This document shows, one piece after another, positions 1-12,243 of a stretch of 64,000 bases of DNA. The DNA comes from Ambrosia x helenae (Eukaryota; Streptophyta; Magnoliopsida; Asterales; Asteraceae). Location: contig CM061228.1 of assembly GCA_030844895.1 (NCBI GenBank), positions 35,588,626 through 35,652,625 on the forward strand. The letters are read 5' to 3'. Every line of letters starts with the position of its first letter. Position 1 is the stretch's first letter. The notes under the pieces were generated by a model that was given only the letters and a program-made list of their open reading frames with translations, did no database searches and was not told the DNA's origin. Made by a program: the position numbers and the translations under genes.

Positions 1-2370
1 AATAAACCCTCTTGTGCTTCCTCTATGTTTTTGGGTTGGATGGAACGCAACAAAATTGATGCCAATGCAAGGCAACTAACTTACATCCAATTCCCGTCAC
101 AATATGTTTGGAAAGCACAAGAACGAAAATGGGAGGTTAGGCAAAGAATAAAGTCAATTGGTCGAATTCATTCAGTTCCTGCTTCTGTTGGCGAAGCTTA
201 TTTTTTGAGAATGCTTTTGAATAAGGTTAAAGGACCAACATCATTTCAAGATATTCTTAAAGTTGATGGGAAAGTACAATCATCTTTTAGGGATGCATGC
301 TACGCAATGGGACTCCTGGATGATGATACAGAATATGTTGAAGCAATAAAGGAAGCGGCTTTTGCAGGTTCTGGCCCTTATCTAAGAAACTTATTTGCAA
401 CTCTTTTAGCGTCCAACGGTTTGTCAAGACCTGACATTGTGTGGGAGGAAACATGGAATTATTTGTCTGATGACATTTTACGCAAGAGAAGAATAGATTC
501 AAACTGTCCAGGTTTTTAACTTTTTTTAATATATTATTACTTTAAAATAGATTTTCTAGAATTTTTTGGACATATACTAAATTGTAATGATTCATAATTA
601 TTAGGAATGTAAATTATACTATTTTTAATGGTTCCACATATTCAATTATTCATTTTATATGTTAATTTTATTCTATATATTCCATTCTAACACATTTTTT
701 TCCCAGATTTGATCCTTTCAGACGACGAACTTAAGAATTTAGCTTTGCTTGATATTGAGAAGTTCTTATTGCGTAATAGTTGCAGTCTACGACATTTCGT
801 AGGTATGCCATATCCTGAGAATGAGTTTCTATCATTATTAGACAATCGTCTTATTTGTGAGGAGTTGGGCTATGACTCAAACAGTTTGGTTGAAGAATTT
901 GATTCTCAATTCTGTTCTTTAACAGATGAACAAAAAAATATTTATAATTGTGTAATTAAATCTGTTGAGGAAAAAAAAGGAGGGGTTTTTTTTGTTTATG
1001 GTTACGGTGGTACGGGTAAAACATTCCTATGGAAGACTCTATCTTCATCCATAAGATGTAAAAGAAAGATTGTTTTGAATGTTGCTTCGAGTGGTATCGC
1101 TTCTTTGTTATTGGCCGGTGGTAGGACAGCACATTCCAGGTTTCGTATTCCTATAAACCTAACTGAAGATTCTATGTGCTACATACCACCTAATAGTGAT
1201 GTTGCACAGCTGGTTAAACAAACTGACTTGATTATATGGGATGAAGCACCCATGACTCATAAACATGCTTTTGAAGCACTAGATCGAAGTTTAAAAGATG
1301 TATTTGGTGTACATGCTGATGAGTCGTCTGATTTGTTATTTGGTGGAAAGGTTGTTGTGTTTGGGGGTGACTTTAGGCAAATTCTACCAGTTGTACCAAA
1401 TGGAACTAGGCATGACATTGTTAATGCCTCTTTGAGTTCATCATACATTTGGCACAAATGCACTGTTTTAGAGTTAACAAAAAATATGAGGTTGCTTTCT
1501 GGAAGCTGCAGTTCTGATATTGAGGAAACTAAAAAGTTTGCATCTTGGCTTCTGGACATAGGAGAAGGAAAGGTTGATACAATAAGCGATGATCAGGATG
1601 TTATTTTGATACCTGATGACTTACTTATTTCTCAATCTTCGGATCCTGTTTCTGATTTGATAGCCTTTGTTTATCCTTCACTTTTGGATAACATCCAAAT
1701 TCCGACTTATTTTCAAGATCGAGCTATATTGGCACCGAAGAATGAAGTTGTTCATGAAATTAATGATATATTACTTTCAATGTTTCCCGGTGACGAAGTT
1801 GAGTATCTAAGTTCGGATAGTATTTGCCAGTCTGAAGATGTTAACAAACAGGTTGATGAAAGATTAGTTTCTCCTGATGTCCTGAATGGTCTTAAGTTTT
1901 CTGGAATACCAAACCATCGTTTGGTTTTGAAAGTTGGCGTTCCCGTAATGTTACTCAGAAACATTGATCAGAAAAGCGGTTTGTGCAATGGGACAAGGTT
2001 ACAAGTTGTTAAAATGAGAAAACGTGTCATTGAAGCGAAAATCATATCAGGAAGTAACATTGGAATGCGAACTTTTATTCCAAGAATTACTTTATCCCCC
2101 TCAGATAAGAAAATTCCTTTTAAATTTAACAGAAGGCAATTTCCACTTGCTGTTTCTTTCGCAATGACAATAAACAAAAGTCAAGGACAATCCTTATCCA
2201 GAGTTGAGTTGTATTTGAAGGATCCAGTTTTTTCACACGGGCAGTTGTATGTTGCGCTTTCAAGAGTCAGAAGTCGAGATGGACTGAAGATAGTTATAGT
2301 AGATGAAAATGGTGAATTGACGAACAAAACATCAAACGTTGTGTACAAAGAAGTCTTTCAGGATTTATGA
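1..2370 (+). CDS. Helitron Pif1-like DNA helicase (5'-partial)
   Basis: C-terminal helicase half of a plant Helitron RepHel protein, which would unwind DNA during rolling-circle transposition. The model joins 1-511 and 707-2370: the exon ends CCAG before GTTTTT, and the acceptor is a pyrimidine tract ending CCCAG at 706, which restores the frame. Visible motifs are Walker A GYGGTGKT (about nt 1000-1023), Walker B IIWDEAPM (about 1233-1256), FGGDFRQILPVV (about 1360-1395), and, near the C-terminus, FAMTINKSQGQSL followed by YVALSRVRS, both typical of Pif1/RecD-like enzymes. The 25-519 block is the linker upstream of the ATPase core. No stop or frameshift is seen in the visible part. The Rep domain and start codon are outside the window. 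A cellular Pif1 helicase is unlikely given the Helitron end downstream. Confidence 0.87.
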
Positions 2371-2877
2371 ATAATGTGAGTAATTTTGATGCAATTTTTT
2401 ACTTATCTTTATTGACGTTATGTATATACAACTTCAATAATAAAGTATTATTTTAAACTTTTTTTGTGTGCTTTGAACAGTGCGTTGCCATTTGTCAATA
2501 AAACAAGTTATGTACTAATTACAATTACATTAAAAATAAAATTATGATAAAAAGTCATTTACAAAAACACAATGTATTCATACCTTTTGTTATTTTTTGT
2601 TAATGTTTATACTTTGGTTGAGTACTGATCATAATAGGTAATCGGTTTTCATTACTAACGTTACTTATAGCTTACAAAAAAATATCCACTTTGACATGAA
2701 AACCATAGTTATATATTAGTTTTAATTTTAATACCCATTTCATATCAACGCATGACGTTTATATAAGAAAAAAAAATATCAGACTAACCATTATTCTTAA
2801 CACTTTACGTTGTAGCCACTAAATTTGAATAATACAACTCTTAGTTTAATATATTTTTTTATTTACTATGGTTTGCA

Positions 2878-2906
2878 CCGTGGGTCCCCACGGGTCTCAA
2901 ACCTAG
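2878..2906 (+). repeat. Helitron 3' terminus: hairpin plus CTAG
   Basis: CCGTGGG-TC-CCCACGG (2878-2893) forms a perfect stem. It is followed by GTCTCAAAC and CTAG at 2903-2906, and the next base is T, matching the A|T insertion rule of Helitrons. Confidence 0.8.
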
Positions 2907-3829
2907 TAAACTTATGAATTAAAAAATAAATTTCTATCCGGTAGTTAATAATTTTTTGTTCCCCCATTACTTGTTTCTTTCAATTTTCGAAATGTTTATT
3001 CTAATTTTTACTTTAATATGATTAAGTTATCCGATAATCAATAGTTAATATTAGAAATTGATTTAATCCATACATCATTTATTTATAATATGATTTGACT
3101 TGATATCAAGTTTACATTTTGAGTTGGTGTGTAATCCAATTTTCATTAAGTGAATAAGTACGATTTTATTTTACCCAACCACTTTGACCCGCCTTTTTTT
3201 AACCTGATAAAATTGTGCCCCCCGTCAAGAAAAATTCTGAATCCGCCACTGCGTGGCGCAATATTAGTTGGTAATGGAAAATCAATCGAGCGTTATAAAC
3301 ATAACGCCATTGCCCAACATTGATACATAGCGCCCCCTACCAATGTGGGGGGCGCGAATTTGCTGAAAACGCCCTTTTTGACGCTCCACTACGTATGATA
3401 TAATGGTTGTTGGCTAAAATATATAGGGTGTTAAACTGTTAATAATTCTAATGTTAGAAATAGTTATTGAAATAGTACGTGTATCGGTGAGTTCATTTAG
3501 AACCATAAATAATGTGCTAACTTTATAAGTGTATATGCATATGTGAACAAAGATAGCCGTGTGTTATTTATGTTTACATATGAGTACCTAAATCTTGGTC
3601 CTTAATTTTTTTCGATCTAAGGGTCTATAGATTGAGTGCCTGGTTTTCAAGTGTGATGTGTGTATATGTATACTAGTGAGGAACTCGTAAGTTACGACGA
3701 AGTCTACAATTTACCCCGAATGTCTACGAGTAATAAAGTCAAACAAATCAGTTTATTTTATTTATATTCACATAACAAAAAAAATGAATAAATAAATCAA
3801 ATTGCAGCTCATTTGTGTATATGTTATTT
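2907..3829. other. AT-rich intergenic stretch with a small palindrome-rich block
   Basis: No gene is seen. Positions 3250-3400 are GC-richer and contain two perfect hairpins: GCGTTAT/ATAACGC around 3287-3307, and GCGCCCCC/GGGGGCGC at 3330-3355. This looks like a short non-autonomous element, but I could not define its termini or a target duplication. Confidence 0.4.
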
Positions 3830-4289
3830 CACTTAGACAAAATTACAGTTTTCAACCTTTATGTATGTCTAAAACTACAATTTTCACCTTTGTCTTTAAA
3901 AAGTCCCAAATCTAACCTATAGCTTCAGGTTTTGCTACAGTTTCAGACCTTTGTCACTAACATCGTTTAAAAATCTGGTTAAATCCCCTCACGGGTATAA
4001 TTGTCATTTCATCTGCTATTTAAAAGTCCCCCTTATTTAACATTGTTTCTCCTTGTAAACCTTTCATTCCAAACCCTGATTACAACATCGACGCATCCCA
4101 AACCCTTTCATCACAATCAAACCAACTGAATCGACATTCGATGGAACCAGACGACATTCAACCTAGAATGCAGATTCTGATATAGCCATTGATCTTATTT
4201 ACGGTAAAAAAACCCTAAAAATCCAACCTTGAACACTGTTACATTTTTATAGTATGTTTGTTTAACTAAAATCTTGTTTACGAAATGCA

Positions 4290-6071
4290 GAGACCTATCG
4301 TGAATTGTTTACCATCAATTTATATCATGGGGGTTATTTCACAGATTCTCCTGGACGTGTGTATGTTAATGAGGTGCTTGATTATTTTGACTTAATGAAT
4401 GCTGATCGTTTTGGACTTCCTGAATTGGAGGTGATCAAGAGTAGGCTAGGTTACATTAAATAGGTCCCTCATTTCCTTCACCTTATGGACCCCAATGGTG
4501 ATTTAGATACAACCCTTTACCCATTAGCTAGGGGTGTTCAACGAATCGAATAACGAATTTTCGAATTATTCGAATCGAATTTCTCGAATTTTTAATATTT
4601 TTACCTGAATTCGTATTCGATTCGTGTTCGCTTAAAAATCAATTTATTCGGTTCGTATTCAATTCGAATAAGGAACTCGAATTCGAATCGAATTCGAATA
4701 AATTCGCTTTAGTTCAAATTCACTTTTAGTTTTAAAACTAATACAAACTCATGATTTTTAACATATAAAATACAAATCTGCAAAATTGATAAACAACAAT
4801 ATGTCAAATACGGGAATAGTAAAAATAGTAGTGAGTATATTTTGTTAAGAGTTTTGTGATGTGTAAGGTAAATATGTAAAATATGGTTGTGGTAAAAGTT
4901 GGAGACACTATGGATTTTTAGAGTTTAACAAAAAATTAGAAGTTCTTTTTTTTCAATGTGTATATTTGTGTATATAATAATGTGTATGTGTATATATATT
5001 TAAAAAAATATACATGTACAGTTTTTATTCGAATTTCGAATCGAATCGAATTTAAAATCATAAATTCGTATTCGATTCGTATTCGATTTACTGGACTCGA
5101 ATTCGAATTGAATCGAATTCGAATTCTTGGCAATCGAATCGAACTAAGTCGAATTTCGAATTTTTCGAATCCGAATCGAATTCTGAACACCCCTACCATT
5201 AGCTGATGTTGAAGATGTGGCCAAGATGATAAGCTTTGTGAGGAAAGGTGAGCAACACATAGATGTTTACATGGAACATGGGTCATCAAATATTCAAAGG
5301 TTCTCACACTCAACTCATTATGATGTATACCCTGTGCTTTCTCTATGTTGGTCAAATGAGTCAAATGATGAAGGACCAGTTAATGTGAATGATGAATCAT
5401 CTGCTTATCATGTTAAGCTTAGCAACCCTTCAATGGAATAGAATCATTCAGAGGTACAAGATAACATGAACATTAATTTAGATGACTTTGATCCTTTTAA
5501 TGATATTTCTGTTCCTGAAAAAGTTAAGGATAAAAGTAGTCAACCTAGTAAAAATGATAGAAATAACAATGATGATGATAGTGACTATGTTGGTGGTGAG
5601 GTTAGTAGTGAAGAAACTGATGATGATAGTGATGAGGACAGTGATTTTGTAGATGAGGATAATGAGATACATGAAGATGAGGTGGATATGAGAGATAATT
5701 TCCATATTGATTCTGATGTAAAGGAACCAACCAATGACATTGAGAAGGATCACTTAGATGTTCTTGACAATGATAAGTTTGACAGTCTTAGTGAATCTGA
5801 AGAGAACCTTGGCAACATTAGGAAGAAAAAGTTACAGAAACTAAGAAGGTCATTTGGGAATGACAATAACTTTTATCTAGGACAAATGTTTAGCACCAAG
5901 CAAGAGGTTAAGAAAGTCATTAAAAGACACAATGTGGAAAGTAGAAGGCAATTAAAATTGGTGAAGGATGAGTCTGATAGGATAAGAGTTTGTTGTTTTG
6001 GTGATTTAGGAACAAATGAGGTTGGTGCAAAGTTGAAAGAAGGTGGGAAAACAATACAAACTGATAAGGGC
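4290..6071 (+). pseudogene. MULE protein: PB1-like domain plus MuDR N-terminal DNA-binding region (broken)
   Basis: The first piece (about 4290-4528) encodes a motif run resembling the PB1-like domain often attached to plant MULE transposases (HGGYF, SPGRVYV, GLPELE, MDPNGDLD). The frame continues after the MITE at 5204-5438 (DVEDVAKMISFV, HIDVYMEHG). An acidic Asp/Glu/Ser-rich linker follows at 5466-5800. The MuDR N-terminal region comes last (FYLGQMFSTKQEVKK about 5871-5915, then NVESRRQLKLVKDESDR and IRVCCFG). In-frame stops occur near 4461 (TAG) and at 5439 (TAG). No DDE catalytic domain is present, because the sequence is cut at 6071. I infer a dead MULE gene. Confidence 0.65.
4529..5195. 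mobile_element. hAT-type MITE with 8-bp target duplication
   Basis: A 667-bp AT-rich element bounded by the 12-bp inverted repeat TAGGGGTGTTCA / TGAACACCCCTA. It is flanked by the direct repeat CCATTAGC (4521-4528 and 5196-5203); an 8-bp duplication is the hAT signature. The interior is made of overlapping TCGAAT/ATTCGA words, so it folds on itself strongly. It has no coding capacity; the apparent ORFs are by-products of the repeat. It interrupts the MULE reading frame. Confidence 0.85.
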
Positions 6072-8400
6072 GGGGTGTTTGCGCATCACGCGCTCTTCTT
6101 ATTTCCTAAGTGAACTCAGGTTCACCCTTAGTGTTCTATGAACACAATATCGTGACCCAACTACGACTAAGCTTCTTAGAATTGTCAAACCTTCACCTCT
6201 CTCGATTCCTCGAGTTAGTAAAGGTTAGCGTCGATCCTGGATTCAGTCGGTTAAGGAATTGGCAACGCTTCCCCAGACTTGACGTGCGGGATTCATCAAG
6301 AGTCCCACTAAGCTCTCGCGATAGCTCGAACTTATTCATCGCAAGGCCAATTCTGACCGATATCTCCGTGTCACCGGAGTTTCAAGAATTTGGTCTGTTA
6401 CAATTTTCCATGCTCAACAACGCCCTCTCAAAGTATAACTTTCAGCGAAGACCTACTACCGATTCGAAGTTCCTAAGGCCAGCGCCTTGTTTATTTAACT
6501 TCTTACCAGGTTTGGAACTCATTCAAGCGGCCTTAGATCTACCTGATTTATTGATCACCTCTTGAACGACTCAAGCCAGATTATGTGTCCAACTCCATTT
6601 ATCATTCAATGTATTGGAGATGTACACTTATGCCCTCAAAAGGCTTTGAGTAGTACACCCCGAACGCTGGGGTGATAATTCTATCACATAGCAAATTCTG
6701 GCGACGAAGCACACCAATCTGATGCGCCACAGACATCAATCGTGTCACACGGGACACTCTTGTCAAGGAGATTCAATTCGTTCGTTTTAGAATGACAAGC
6801 CATACTCATATCAAATCGAGTATCCCAGGCTTGCGTTAAGGGTTCGGCGAACCCTGAGGTAGAATGACTACTACAATCCGATACTATAGTAGTTGGCAAT
6901 CCAGTGTCTAGTCACGACTCTCCAAGAGTATAGGTGGTCATTTATATGCCTCATATCGGAGCTATACGCGAGTGGGAAATGAGAGGGTTCCAAACGGCGA
7001 TCAACCATTACCCGTGTCACATCACGGCCAAAGGACGCCACAGGCAGCATGATAATTAGATTCGCTCATTCAAATTTCATTGAACGGGTGATCTTACCAG
7101 ATCACAGAACAGTCAACATTCTCGGGGCAGTCAAGGTTGCTTGTAGTAGCGTTTGGCATTCCCGTGTCCTCACACGGACTGGAATCCCCTATGTACTGAC
7201 TTGCAAACTTTCACATGAGCAATTGTGGTTAATGGTACTAGGGCGCCTAGTATGGACTGACGGAGGTCGAAAGGTTTTGCGTCACTTTCACCACTCAGTT
7301 CCCCAAACAGCAAATGGTGTATATCCGACACACGAGTCGAATAGTTCCACAATCCTTGAGAATTACAATTCGACTCAAACACAATGACCGGAGGCTCACA
7401 TCACCTCAGCACATTGGTCAACACGAGAATGAGGTATATGAACCATCACGAATGGTTGCCGCAACAACAGGGGATGAGGTTTCAACAACATCTCGTCACA
7501 TTACTCTTCGCTAAAACAGGCATACGGAACACCAGTGGCTACTCGAAAATGGGTATCTAATCCTAGCCCTATTATATGGCTGCCCACTCGGTATCAACAA
7601 CCTCGTAAGTCACATCCGAACATCACAGGCCACTTACCCTCGAATCTAGCTATCGGATCCTATGCAGAGACCTGTATGGAAGGAGTCCTAGAACCGGAAC
7701 TCTCAATTCGCCGAGGGTTCCATCCTTCTAGGATCATTCGGGGTAATATGTGAAATCAATCCATAGATGGACGTAGCTGACATAGATCTCACCTTTGGGG
7801 CTTAACGGCTCCATGCACCAAACGACGCTCGAGGTAACACGAAAAACAAAAATCCGGAGCCTTCACAAAAAGCATCGCTTTCAACAACTCAAGGTGCACA
7901 CCTAAAGGTGTACTGCGTAAGCTTCCAGACTCATCTTGAGTAGTCAGGCACTAATTGTGCGGACTCGACAAAATTCCTTACTATGATGTCTCCAATAGTA
8001 TCCGTCAAGGACAAGAAAATTTTCCCTATCGCGAGTCAAGAGGATGTTTGGAGGGGGGGAGGGGGCAGCGGTCTAGGTGAGGAGGAGGGAGAGCCACGAC
8101 GTGTAGGTGGGAGGAGGAGGAGGGGAAGCGGTGGACTGGGGGAGGAGGAGGGAGGGTGGTGGCAACTGGAGCTAGGAGAGAGGAGAAGCTAGGGTTTGAG
8201 AGGAGAAAGATGTCTGGCAAATGGAATAGGAGGTTGAGAAGACTTTAGAAGACCTTAAACCATGTCTGCTAGGAGAAAAGGACGTGCATACAATTTCAAG
8301 TGGTAGGTCTTCCAAAAAATAAAAATGTCGCAAGACCCTAACGTTTGCGCCACGCAGACAAAAGAGATCAAGAGGATGTTTTTAAAAAAACAAACACCCC
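6072..8400. other. Compositionally distinct 2.3-kb island, origin unresolved
   Basis: This segment is clearly GC-richer than its surroundings (many CG dinucleotides, few A/T runs) and replaces the MULE coding sequence abruptly. It has GGGGTGTTTG at its left edge (6072-6081) and the exact inverse CAAACACCCC at its right edge (8391-8400). Both edges also carry a GTTTGCGC(A/C) word as a direct repeat (6078 and 8343). ORFs up to about 150 codons occur, but none gives a family match I recognise. The last 180 bp resemble the end of a MITE family starting GGGGTGTTTG. No matching flanking duplication is visible. It could be a non-autonomous DNA transposon with captured DNA or an LTR-like fragment. 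No rRNA or organelle gene is recognisable. Confidence 0.4.
8051..8215 (+). repeat. G/A-rich purine tract
   Basis: About 165 bp of GGAGG- and GGGG-rich sequence on the + strand with many G-runs of three or more. It is prone to G-quadruplex or triplex formation. It lies inside the right part of the 6072-8400 island. Apparent ORFs here are low-complexity artefacts. Confidence 0.6.
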
Positions 8401-9019
8401 TCACCTAGTCTGGAAAACACTAGGACAACTTTTGTGAACACCAACATGTTTTTGTGGGAAAGTATGTAAACAATGAACCCTCCAAACAAACGTGTGACGA
8501 CTTTTGTTAACATTTAAAACCTCTTGTCTTAAAACCACGTAACGTAGGAAACCTTATATGATAAACGTAATGAAAATTGAAAATCACGCAATGCACGACT
8601 GGTTTCATCCCTAGTTGTGTATATATTCGTATGGAATTAATTGTCCATCGCTTTTATGTTAAAATATCCATAAATACTAATATATTAATCATAGTCTTTG
8701 GTTTGAAAACTATATTTGAAATATTAGGTGTTCGAAGGGTCAAAACAAAATAATAATTACAAAACCATTTAATTTTCAAAAAGCATAGAGCTGATCATCA
8801 GATGAATAATTCACAATAGGATGCATGATGATGTATAAGTGTTACATCATAATTCCTCTTTAATAATTATAAAGCCGCATACACTATTGAATACCACGCA
8901 AAATTTCAACATGTTGGTTTTATATGTAACTCTACTTTCAATTATGTGAAAATCATAATAAGAATTTTATGTGAAAAAGGACGTGGACATACAAGAAGGT
9001 TAGAGGTTTTTTTTTTTCT
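8401..9019. other. AT-rich intergenic stretch, no feature recognised
   Basis: No coding region, RNA gene or clear terminus is seen. It may hold the displaced right flank of the decayed MULE, but I found no terminal repeat to prove it. Confidence 0.3.
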
Positions 9020-9300
9020 TTCTCAAAAATATGTCATCTCTCTCCATTCTTTCACTTATAATCTCCTCTCTCTCAATTTTCACAAATGATGTTATCGCCA
9101 TTGTGAACGGCGATTTCAGAGAGAGAGAGAGAGTACAAAATGACGGCATACAAACATGCACACGTCTATCATTTTCTGCCAAGTATACCATATCGCCGTT
9201 GCTAATGGTGAAAGTTGTCATCATCGCCATTACTAATGGCGATATCTGGCCCATTGTTTTTATCAACGGCGGTAACTATGCCTTTTGCCATTACTAAAAA
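9020..9300 (+). repeat. Dispersed CGCCATT/AATGGCG palindromic repeat, copy A
   Basis: The block contains repeated short inverted words (ATCGCCATTACTAATGGCGAT and variants at about 9093-9115, 9190-9212 and 9220-9245), giving several hairpins. It aligns by eye with the reverse complement of 38043-38170 (shared words CACAAATGATG, TATCGCCATTGTGAA, GGCGATTTCAGA, CATACAAAC). A third piece near 36095 is also related. It is likely a non-autonomous repeat family; its termini are not defined. Confidence 0.6.
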
Positions 9301-9382
9301 AATATTACTGAAATATTCAAAGTATTTTGAAGCTTCCTTTTGATACAACAAGTATAACGACATGATAAAATAAGAGAATAAG

Positions 9383-10382
9383 TGTCACACCCTGCCAAGG
9401 CAAAATTACGAGGCGCGACACCAAAGGTTTTCAAGCACAAAATTCAAGCAAACATCTAAAATAAACGTAAGTTTTGGATACCAAAGTGTTTAAAAATTTA
9501 CAACCATATTCAAAAGTATTGTTTCAAAAACCAAATGTTCATAATTAAAATCTACAAAGGCGGTATCCATGATGCATGTTTAAAATGTATCCCCAGTTCC
9601 ATCCATGAAGTCAATTACCTGAAAAACATGCATGAAAACTTTGTCAACATAAAGTCGGTGAGTTCACAGGTTTAAAAGATTAGTAAAACGTAAAGTTAAT
9701 GAAGTCCGTGAATGACCAATCAATGCCTATCTAAGACAATGACAAATGTGATGAAACCTTAACGAGTTGTGCCTCGCACATCGTACAATAAAGACAATGT
9801 ATCATATGTGAAATACTAGCACTCTCCTATCGTTTGTATTCGGGTTAGAGCGACTAACCAAAAGTGGGGGTGTCAACCCAATATATATATATTCAAGTGT
9901 TTCATGGCTAAGTCCATAGCTAATGGTTACTGTAACACCCGCCAGATTTCCGGGTTAAGATCCGTACACACTCTCACCATTTTGTCAATTCCAGTTAAGC
10001 ATTATGCATTCTATTACAACACATGTGTCATCTTGAGTCTAAGAAGACTTGTAATAATTCAGGAGTCCATTTCAATGAACTGTTTACCCATGCAAACTTG
10101 GACATTCGCGAAACATCTTGTGAATGCTCAACACATAAAATCATGGAATCTCACCATGCATTAGTTTCCAAAACATATGTACCATGTATTAACTAAACAA
10201 TTCAACATATGTTAAAGGTAAATTAACACACGACATACCATGTGGATAACACACTATTAATAGCATTACACAATGTCACATCTATGTTGTCGATACCAAA
10301 ACACAAGAGCCCAAACATACAAGCACATACCTATTGATTATTTCAAGTATGGAGATTTAATGGGTTCGAAAATATGTGCACT

Positions 10383-10420
<38 letters not shown>

Positions 10421-10534
10421 CGACATGGACATGAACACAAGATAAACATTCATATAGGTGCATGTGTAAGGCAACTTCACAAATGTATATTATTATTAGA
10501 ACTTTCATGGGACAAACAAATATACATATGTATC

Positions 10535-10566
<32 letters not shown>

Positions 10567-12055
10567 CGTGAGTTAATGGAACTAATATACCTACCTACAT
10601 ATATATATATACACACACACGATTATACATATATGCATGGACATTCTTTTGGACAAGACACACAAACCACCCAATGCATACATATCCACACACACATCAA
10701 ACACACACACACATAAACACACACCGTAACCAACACACATCCCTACATTCCTATTCACATTCCAATTACCCATGTGTGTCACCAAAATGGAAAGATAGAC
10801 AACCTCAAGACTAGTTCTTACACTAGTTGACTTCCCGAAACTCCATGTTTCTTTCCCTAGGATCGACTACTATGCACAAGACACAAAAAAACATGGAAGT
10901 TGAACACATGCTCACAAAAACTTAGGTAAATCACCATATTAGAGTCTTGACAAACAACCACATGAACCCATGACATTTTTACTTCCAAAATCCTCTAAAA
11001 ACCTATGTAAACTTTTGGCCAATAAGTCCCAAGGAGAAGGCATGTGCAACCAAGTCAACACCTTGCCAAAAATATCACAACACCTTTACAAAACCCATTC
11101 CTAGGAAAGTTGACTTTCCACAACATAGAATATGATCTTCCACACTTATCCACTTACTCATTTGTGTACACATACAACCGAATGGACTTAGAAACATCCC
11201 ACCACACTTTTGAAACCTTAACACCTGAAAAAAATAACCTTCCATTCCTTTAAACATTTAGCCGAACCCAAACACCTTCATCGAGCCAAGACACGATTGC
11301 AAGCCTTCATCCGGACATCAACAAGTGTTGTTTCGGTCGTTTAAAAGAGGATTGGGCTGGGAATTCATCATAGTTATCTGGTTTTCTCTTGATTCTAGCC
11401 GACGTATACCATAACCCCCTTTTACTTGTTATTTGATTGATACCATGGTTCACCCGAACCAACACCTTCAGCCACACACTTGATCACGTGTAGGAAGGAT
11501 CACCCAAGGTTAAACACTTGTGTTTTGTATCAAAAACCCATCGTACACTCACATAATTAGCCTAAACCTACGAATACATATACATGCATATACATAGTTG
11601 AATCATGTAGGTACACGACTGAATGTATGGAAATACATGCACACATACTTGAATGAACACCTATAAATGCATACGAGTGTGTGTGAGGTCGAGATGGATC
11701 CCCGGGAATTGATTTTAAACTCAAAACATAATGTATGTAAAATGGTAGTTAGTAAGAAACATATGTTAATGGCCGAGAAACATATGTTAAACAAGCTTTA
11801 ACACAAAAACCGTTGGTAAACATATGTTAATAATTAAGATGCTTGTATTAACACGGGCAAAACACACATACATGTTATCTTTTATGTAAAGTGGACAAAA
11901 ACATGTTAAGTGTCACTTTCGAGTACAAATAACTAGCACACATGTAACACATGATAACACATGGGGAAAACCAAGACAACTATTTTGCCACTAATGGCTA
12001 ACTATGGTTACAATAACGACAAAAACAAGCTTTTCCAACACATATAGTGTGTGAC
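9383..12055 (-). mobile_element. Tekay-like Gypsy LTR fragment(s), minus orientation
   Basis: The left edge reads TGTCACACCCTG on the + strand, the reverse complement of an LTR 3' end. Positions 9383-9930 align inverted with the + strand LTR end at 32800-33370. They share the elements seen in chromovirus-type LTRs: the antisense of the CCTGTGAACTCACC, TGTTGAC and ATGTTTTTCAGG words, and the AGTGGGGGTGTCAACC block. Homology stops at about 9930, where a new LTR-like start (TGTAACACCCGCC) begins, so the interval is probably composite. No pol sequence is seen. The Athila element inserted at its right edge. Confidence 0.55.
10388..10720. repeat. AT/GT/CA microsatellite cluster
   Basis: Consecutive (TA)n, (GT)n and (CA)n tracts inside the Tekay-like LTR fragment. 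Small ORFs here are repeat artefacts. Confidence 0.85.
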
Positions 12056-12243
12056 TGATATACGTTAATTTACACATATAAAATTCCCCGTTTAACTCCC
12101 ATTTTCAGACGTTTTTGACCTTATACACAGGAATTGGTGCTTATTTTGTTATCTTTGCAGTTTCAGGTCTTAAACGATGTCCCGGAAGCATAACTGGAGG
12201 AAAAACACAGTTTTTGGCGCGCAAACAGGACCTCAGGTCCTGT

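Larger units (their letters stand above)
1..2906 (+). mobile_element. Autonomous Helitron, 3' part
   Basis: The window opens inside a rolling-circle Helitron. The sequence shows a Pif1-type helicase open from the first base, about 500 bp of AT-rich 3' non-coding DNA, and a Helitron-type 3' end: a 6-7-bp GC-rich hairpin, a 10-nt spacer and CTAG followed by host T. The HUH replication-initiator domain expected N-terminal to the helicase must lie left of the window. The 5' TC terminus cannot be seen. The intact helicase frame suggests a fairly young copy. Confidence 0.85.
3830..6071 (+). mobile_element. Decayed Mutator-like element (MULE), 5' part
   Basis: The stretch starts with a pyrimidine-rich, repeat-like region (about 3830-4080, with text resembling long MULE terminal repeats), followed by an untranslated leader. 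From about 4290 there are coding pieces of a MuDR-type protein. A hAT MITE (4529-5195) and two in-frame stops break the gene. The coding homology ends abruptly at 6071, where a compositionally different segment begins. The catalytic transposase domain and right terminus are not found. Confidence 0.6.

Noticed and set aside
4936..5364. 142-codon minus-strand ORF with repeated Arg/Ile/Phe
   Set aside because: It is produced by the TCGAAT repeats of the hAT MITE.
6072..8400. Organelle-derived DNA (NUMT/NUPT) or rDNA spacer
   Set aside because: No organelle gene, rRNA or tRNA is recognisable. The composition alone is not enough.
10376..10785. Several ORFs rich in Ile/Tyr/His/Thr
   Set aside because: They are translations of TA/CA microsatellites.
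11696..11711. GGATCCCCGGGAATTG looks like a cloning-vector polylinker
   Set aside because: Only about 15 bp match, and the flanks are ordinary plant LTR sequence with no vector context, so this is coincidence.
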